64,000 bases of DNA from Archangium violaceum (GTDB taxonomy: Bacteria > Myxococcota > Myxococcia > Myxococcales > Myxococcaceae): the NCBI RefSeq assembly GCF_016887565.1, contig NZ_CP069396.1, forward strand, positions 4,880,001 through 4,944,000, written 5' to 3'. Positions 60,800 through 64,000 of this stretch are shown in pieces (within the stretch, counting starts at the first letter, position 1; each line of letters begins with the position of its first letter). Position numbers and translations under genes: made by a program. The notes below the pieces were generated by a model. It ran no database searches and had not been told where the DNA came from. It worked only from the letters and a program-made list of their open reading frames with translations.

Positions 60800-62359
60800 C
60801 TGGGCTTCCAGCTGACCATCGCCAAGGGACTGCAACAGGGGAAGGAGATCACCTTCGAGCAGTCCGAGGTGAACATCGGCCGCACCGTGGAGAACGACGT
60901 GGTGCTGCAGGATGCCGGTGTATCCCGCCGGCACGTGCGCATCTCGGACCGGCTGGGGCGCTTCTTCGTGCAGGATCTGGGCAGCTCCAATGGCACCCTG
61001 GTCAATGACCAGCGGCTCGCCGGTGAGCAGGAGCTGCGCAACGGGGACCGGATCTCCCTGGGCCCCGTGGAGTTCGTCTTCCAGGAGGTCGTGAGCGACG
61101 AGGACGCCACCCGGCCCTTCATGCCGGTGGAGGACGACGACGCCACGCGGCCCATCCGGCGCAACGTCCAGCCGGTTCCGCGGACGGAGACGGACGACGG
61201 GATGGCGGCTCCGATGTCGGGGCTGTCCCCGGTCGTCGATGAGACCGCGGAGTTTCCGCCCTCGGCGCCTCCCGTCCTGCATCCCGTCTCGGACGGCGCG
61301 GCGAAGGGTGGGAGGGCCCGCTCGGAGAGGGTGGACGCGCTTCCGGCCGCGCTGGCCCGGCCCGAGCCGCATGCTCCCGTGAAGGCCGCCCCCGCGCCCT
61401 CCGCGAGCGCGGGTCTGTCCGCCGCCGAGAAGGCCCGGCGCAAGCGCGAGCTGGGTGACACCCTCGGGGGTCAGCTCAAGCTGTGGTGGTCCGAGCTGCC
61501 GGGGGGCGGGAAGTTCGCGCTGGTCACCGTGGCGACCTGCTTCGTGGTGGGCATGGTGGCTGCGTTCCTCATCGTCTTCCGTCCCAAGTTCGAGCTGGGA
61601 CCCAAGGGGTCCGAGCCGACGTCGCTGGGCCTCCAGGTGCTGACGGACTCGTTCGGCCTGGGCGAGGGCGTGACGTGGCCCCAGCCGGACATGAAGGCCT
61701 TCGACTTCGAGTTCGTCTCGCCCACGCGCGCCGTGGGCGTGCTGCGCTACCACGCCAGCGGCATCTCCAAGGAAGAGGTCAACATCTCCCTCAACGCGGT
61801 GAACGTGGCCTGGGTGCCTCCGGACACGACCAACACCGTGGAGCGCGAGGTGCAGCAGATCCTCTCGCCGTCCATGCTCAAGCGCAACGAGCGCAACCAG
61901 CTCGTCTTCGACAACGTCCGCAACCCCCCGGGCAAGGACAGCTGGCGGGTGTGGAACCTGCGGCTGGAGATCATCCCCGTGCCGGACCTGCGTCCGGAGG
62001 AGCTCCAGGAGACGGCGCGCAACTACGTGTCCAGGGCGCGCGGCTTCTACGAGCGCAGGGACGTGGGCCCGGAGAACCTCTTCCTCGCCTGGGAGAACTA
62101 CCGCTCGGCGTGGATTACACTCGAGGCCCTGGACGACAAGCCGGACCTCTACCAGGACGTCCAGTTCATGCTGGGCCAGGTGGCGGCCGACCTGGACCAG
62201 AAGTGCGGTCAACTCATGCTGGATTTCCAACGGAACATCCAGTTCAAGGACACCAAGAGGGCCGTGCAGGTCCTGGAAGAAGTCAACAGGCGCTTCCCTA
62301 CACCGGCGCATCGCTGTCACAATCTGGCGCTCGAAAAAGCCAACGAGTACGGGCTGTGA
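60800..62359 (+). CDS. FHA-domain membrane protein, Tad-associated (first)
   Basis: A protein of about 519 residues. The N-terminal FHA domain (about 2-95) has the phospho-Thr recognition set GR, SRRH and SSNGT. A disordered linker rich in Pro and Ala follows, then a membrane segment (about 233-256) and a 265-residue C-terminal region with helical repeats. No ATG, GTG or TTG lies in frame upstream of GTG 60869, yet starting there would cut the first FHA strands (LGFQLTIAKG, EITFEQ). An in-frame CTG at 60800 behind GGGGGGTAGGG fits best; the start remains open. Confidence 0.8.
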   Translation: MGFQLTIAKGLQQGKEITFEQSEVNIGRTVENDVVLQDAGVSRRHVRISDRLGRFFVQDLGSSNGTLVNDQRLAGEQELRNGDRISLGPVEFVFQEVVSDEDATRPFMPVEDDDATRPIRRNVQPVPRTETDDGMAAPMSGLSPVVDETAEFPPSAPPVLHPVSDGAAKGGRARSERVDALPAALARPEPHAPVKAAPAPSASAGLSAAEKARRKRELGDTLGGQLKLWWSELPGGGKFALVTVATCFVVGMVAAFLIVFRPKFELGPKGSEPTSLGLQVLTDSFGLGEGVTWPQPDMKAFDFEFVSPTRAVGVLRYHASGISKEEVNISLNAVNVAWVPPDTTNTVEREVQQILSPSMLKRNERNQLVFDNVRNPPGKDSWRVWNLRLEIIPVPDLRPEELQETARNYVSRARGFYERRDVGPENLFLAWENYRSAWITLEALDDKPDLYQDVQFMLGQVAADLDQKCGQLMLDFQRNIQFKDTKRAVQVLEEVNRRFPTPAHRCHNLALEKANEYGL

Positions 62360-62397
62360 GGCCCGTACCCGCGCACGAAATGAAGTGGTGACTTCCC

Positions 62398-64000
62398 ATG
62401 TCGAACGGTTCTCCTCCCGCACGCCGTCGTCCGACGACGGGCTCCCCCTCGGGTGGCGCCACCTCTCAGCGTCCCTCGGTGCGCAAGACGTCCACGGGCG
62501 CGTCGTCTCCCGCCGTCCGCTCCGAGTCCGTCCCGGTGACGGGCACGAAGCTGGTGTGCTCCGCGGGCCCCCGCGCCGGTGAGGAGTTCGGGCTGGAGGA
62601 TGGCGAGTACGTCGTCGGCCGCGCCAACGACAACCCCATCTGCATCCCGGACACCTCGGTGTCGCGCAAGCACGTGCTCATCCGCCGCGTGGGCGGTGGC
62701 TGGGCGGCCAGCGACCTGGGCTCCGGCAACGGCACCCTCCTCAACGGCGAGCCCCTCACCGACGAGATGCCGCTGTCCCACGGCGACGTCCTCACGCTCG
62801 GCGACACGGAGCTGACGTTCAACGACAGCTCCAACGCCACGATGATGATGCCGGCGCCGTCGGCTCCCCCGTCACGGCCGGCCCGGAGCGGCTCGAGGTC
62901 CTCCGCTCCCGCTTCCGCCCCCGAGGCCGCCGATACCGTGGACGAGGGCGCGGCGCCCGTTCCGCGCCGTCCGCCGCCCCGGCCCGATCGCGTCCCGCGC
63001 GGAGGCCGCTCGGCGGCGGCTCCGGATCCGGCGGCGCAGCAGCGCAAGAAGCGCCTGCTGATCCTGACCGCGGGCGTCTTCGTGATGCTGGTGGGCCTGC
63101 TGGTCGTCATGAAGGTGCAGCAGCAGAACAAGGCCGAGGCCGCCGCCCTCCAGGCGCGCCAGGTCCAGGAGCGGCGCGAGGCGCTCGACGCGCTCTTCCA
63201 GGACGCCAAGAACCTCATCCGCGAGAGCAACTGGGTGGGGGCCAAGGCGAAGCTGCTGGAGCTCCAGGAGGCGGAGCCCGAGTACCTGCAGCTGCAGGAC
63301 TACCTGGCGCGCGTGGAGAAGGAGATCCCCAACCAGGAGGCGATCAACACGGCCAAGGCGGCGCTCGACAAGGGACAGCTCGCCACGGCCTCGGCCGCGC
63401 TGGCCAAGGTGAGCAAGGACACCCAGCTCTTCGAGTCGCTGCGCACCCTCAAGACTTCCATGCAGGACAAGGCCGACAAGCGCGTGCGCGAGGCCCAGGC
63501 CCTGCTGGAGCAGAGGCAGCTGGACCCGGCCCGGCAGGCCAAGGCCATCACCGACGACGTGCTCGCGGCCTTCCCGGAGCACCGCGACGCCAAGGTCATC
63601 GCCGAGCAGGTGGATCTCTTCATCGAGAACGCCACCCGGCCCGCCCCGGTCGTCAAGGGTCCCGAGGCTCCCAAGCCCTGGGATCAGGCCGTGGATCTCT
63701 TCCGCGATGGGGACCTGCGCGGCGCGGTGGCCATGGCCAACTCCTGCGCGGGCAAGAACCCCCAGTGCAAGACGCTCATCGCGCAGATGACGGACTTCGA
63801 CAGCCTCTACAAGAAGCTGGAGGACCTGGACGCCAAGGGGCTGGCGCGCCTGTTGGATCTGGACAGGAAGATCACCAACGGCCGTGGCAGCAAGCTGTCG
63901 CGCAACGCGGGCACGCGCGCGGCCAACATCTTCTTCAAGAGCGCCTCGGCGGCGAAGGCGGCTGGCCAGTGGGGCCGCGCCATGGAGAACGCCCAGCGCG
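62398..64000 (+). CDS. FHA-domain membrane protein with TPR-like region, 3' end outside window
   Basis: An open frame runs from ATG 62398 off the window end (534 codons seen). After a Ser/Pro/Arg-rich start (1-50) an FHA domain spans about 51-142, with VGRAND, SVSRKH and SGNGT motifs. A linker and a membrane segment (about 222-242, LLILTAGVFVMLVGLLVVM) follow, then charged helical TPR-like repeats (about 250 to the end). It resembles the preceding gene in layout, 38 bp downstream. It probably scaffolds the Tad complex under kinase control. Confidence 0.85.
   Translation, partial: MSNGSPPARRRPTTGSPSGGATSQRPSVRKTSTGASSPAVRSESVPVTGTKLVCSAGPRAGEEFGLEDGEYVVGRANDNPICIPDTSVSRKHVLIRRVGGGWAASDLGSGNGTLLNGEPLTDEMPLSHGDVLTLGDTELTFNDSSNATMMMPAPSAPPSRPARSGSRSSAPASAPEAADTVDEGAAPVPRRPPPRPDRVPRGGRSAAAPDPAAQQRKKRLLILTAGVFVMLVGLLVVMKVQQQNKAEAAALQARQVQERREALDALFQDAKNLIRESNWVGAKAKLLELQEAEPEYLQLQDYLARVEKEIPNQEAINTAKAALDKGQLATASAALAKVSKDTQLFESLRTLKTSMQDKADKRVREAQALLEQRQLDPARQAKAITDDVLAAFPEHRDAKVIAEQVDLFIENATRPAPVVKGPEAPKPWDQAVDLFRDGDLRGAVAMANSCAGKNPQCKTLIAQMTDFDSLYKKLEDLDAKGLARLLDLDRKITNGRGSKLSRNAGTRAANIFFKSASAAKAAGQWGRAMENAQR

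Overview
The window is a high-GC chromosomal segment that reads as a myxobacterium of the Cystobacterineae type (Archangium, Cystobacter or Myxococcus relatives). This assignment is inferred from gene content: a PEGA-type Ser/Thr kinase, many lipoproteins, DUF58/MoxR, HD-GYP, stand-alone GspE N-terminal domain proteins, and a large Tad-like locus with FHA proteins. No species can be named from the sequence alone.

Layout. 1-1841 is the 3' end of an rRNA operon (23S end, 5S, strong hairpin terminator). 2124-7636 holds the kinase and two translationally coupled lysine-2,3-aminomutase-family radical SAM enzymes. 7647-9274 (minus) has three small envelope or regulatory genes. 9295-16307 runs spoIID-like, queA, tgt, yajC, secD, secF. 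16391-21444 contains an outer-membrane-type protein, recJ, a YHS zinc protein and a barrel/metalloprotease lipoprotein pair. 21594-26200 contains aspS, a DAG-kinase-like lipid kinase, a DUF72 protein and an Smr-domain protein.

26253-33792 (minus) is the most accessory part: a SNF2 helicase, a secreted HNH nuclease with a coupled DUF4265 partner, then a zinc-ribbon/MoxR/DUF58 operon. The HNH/DUF4265 pair lies between two diverged direct copies of the 3' end of the DUF58 gene, which looks like an insertion scar. A second gene-end duplication lies behind the DUF2085 gene near 48.7 kb.

33845-42082 contains a HEAT-repeat cyclophilin lipoprotein, an HD-GYP response regulator, a dehydrogenase with a HadAB-like dehydratase pair, and an acyl-CoA dehydrogenase. 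42205-48721 has an ExbB/ExbD pair, a LolB-like lipoprotein, two MshEN-type proteins, OppD/OppF ATPases and a DUF2085 protein. 48997-51074 is an ECF sigma factor with its zinc-finger anti-sigma partner. 51193-64000 is a divergent Tad-like pilus/secretion locus: a seven-gene minus-strand operon of TadE/TadG-type and pilin-like proteins with accessory periplasmic proteins, and a plus-strand operon cpaB-tadB-tadC-FHA-FHA that leaves the window.

Five copies of one palindromic repeat family (core CCCTCTCCC / GGGAGAGGG plus GGGGTGAGGGTA) sit just after stop codons, four of them between convergent genes. Several promoters with good -35/-10 boxes and 16-18 nt spacers can be read directly.
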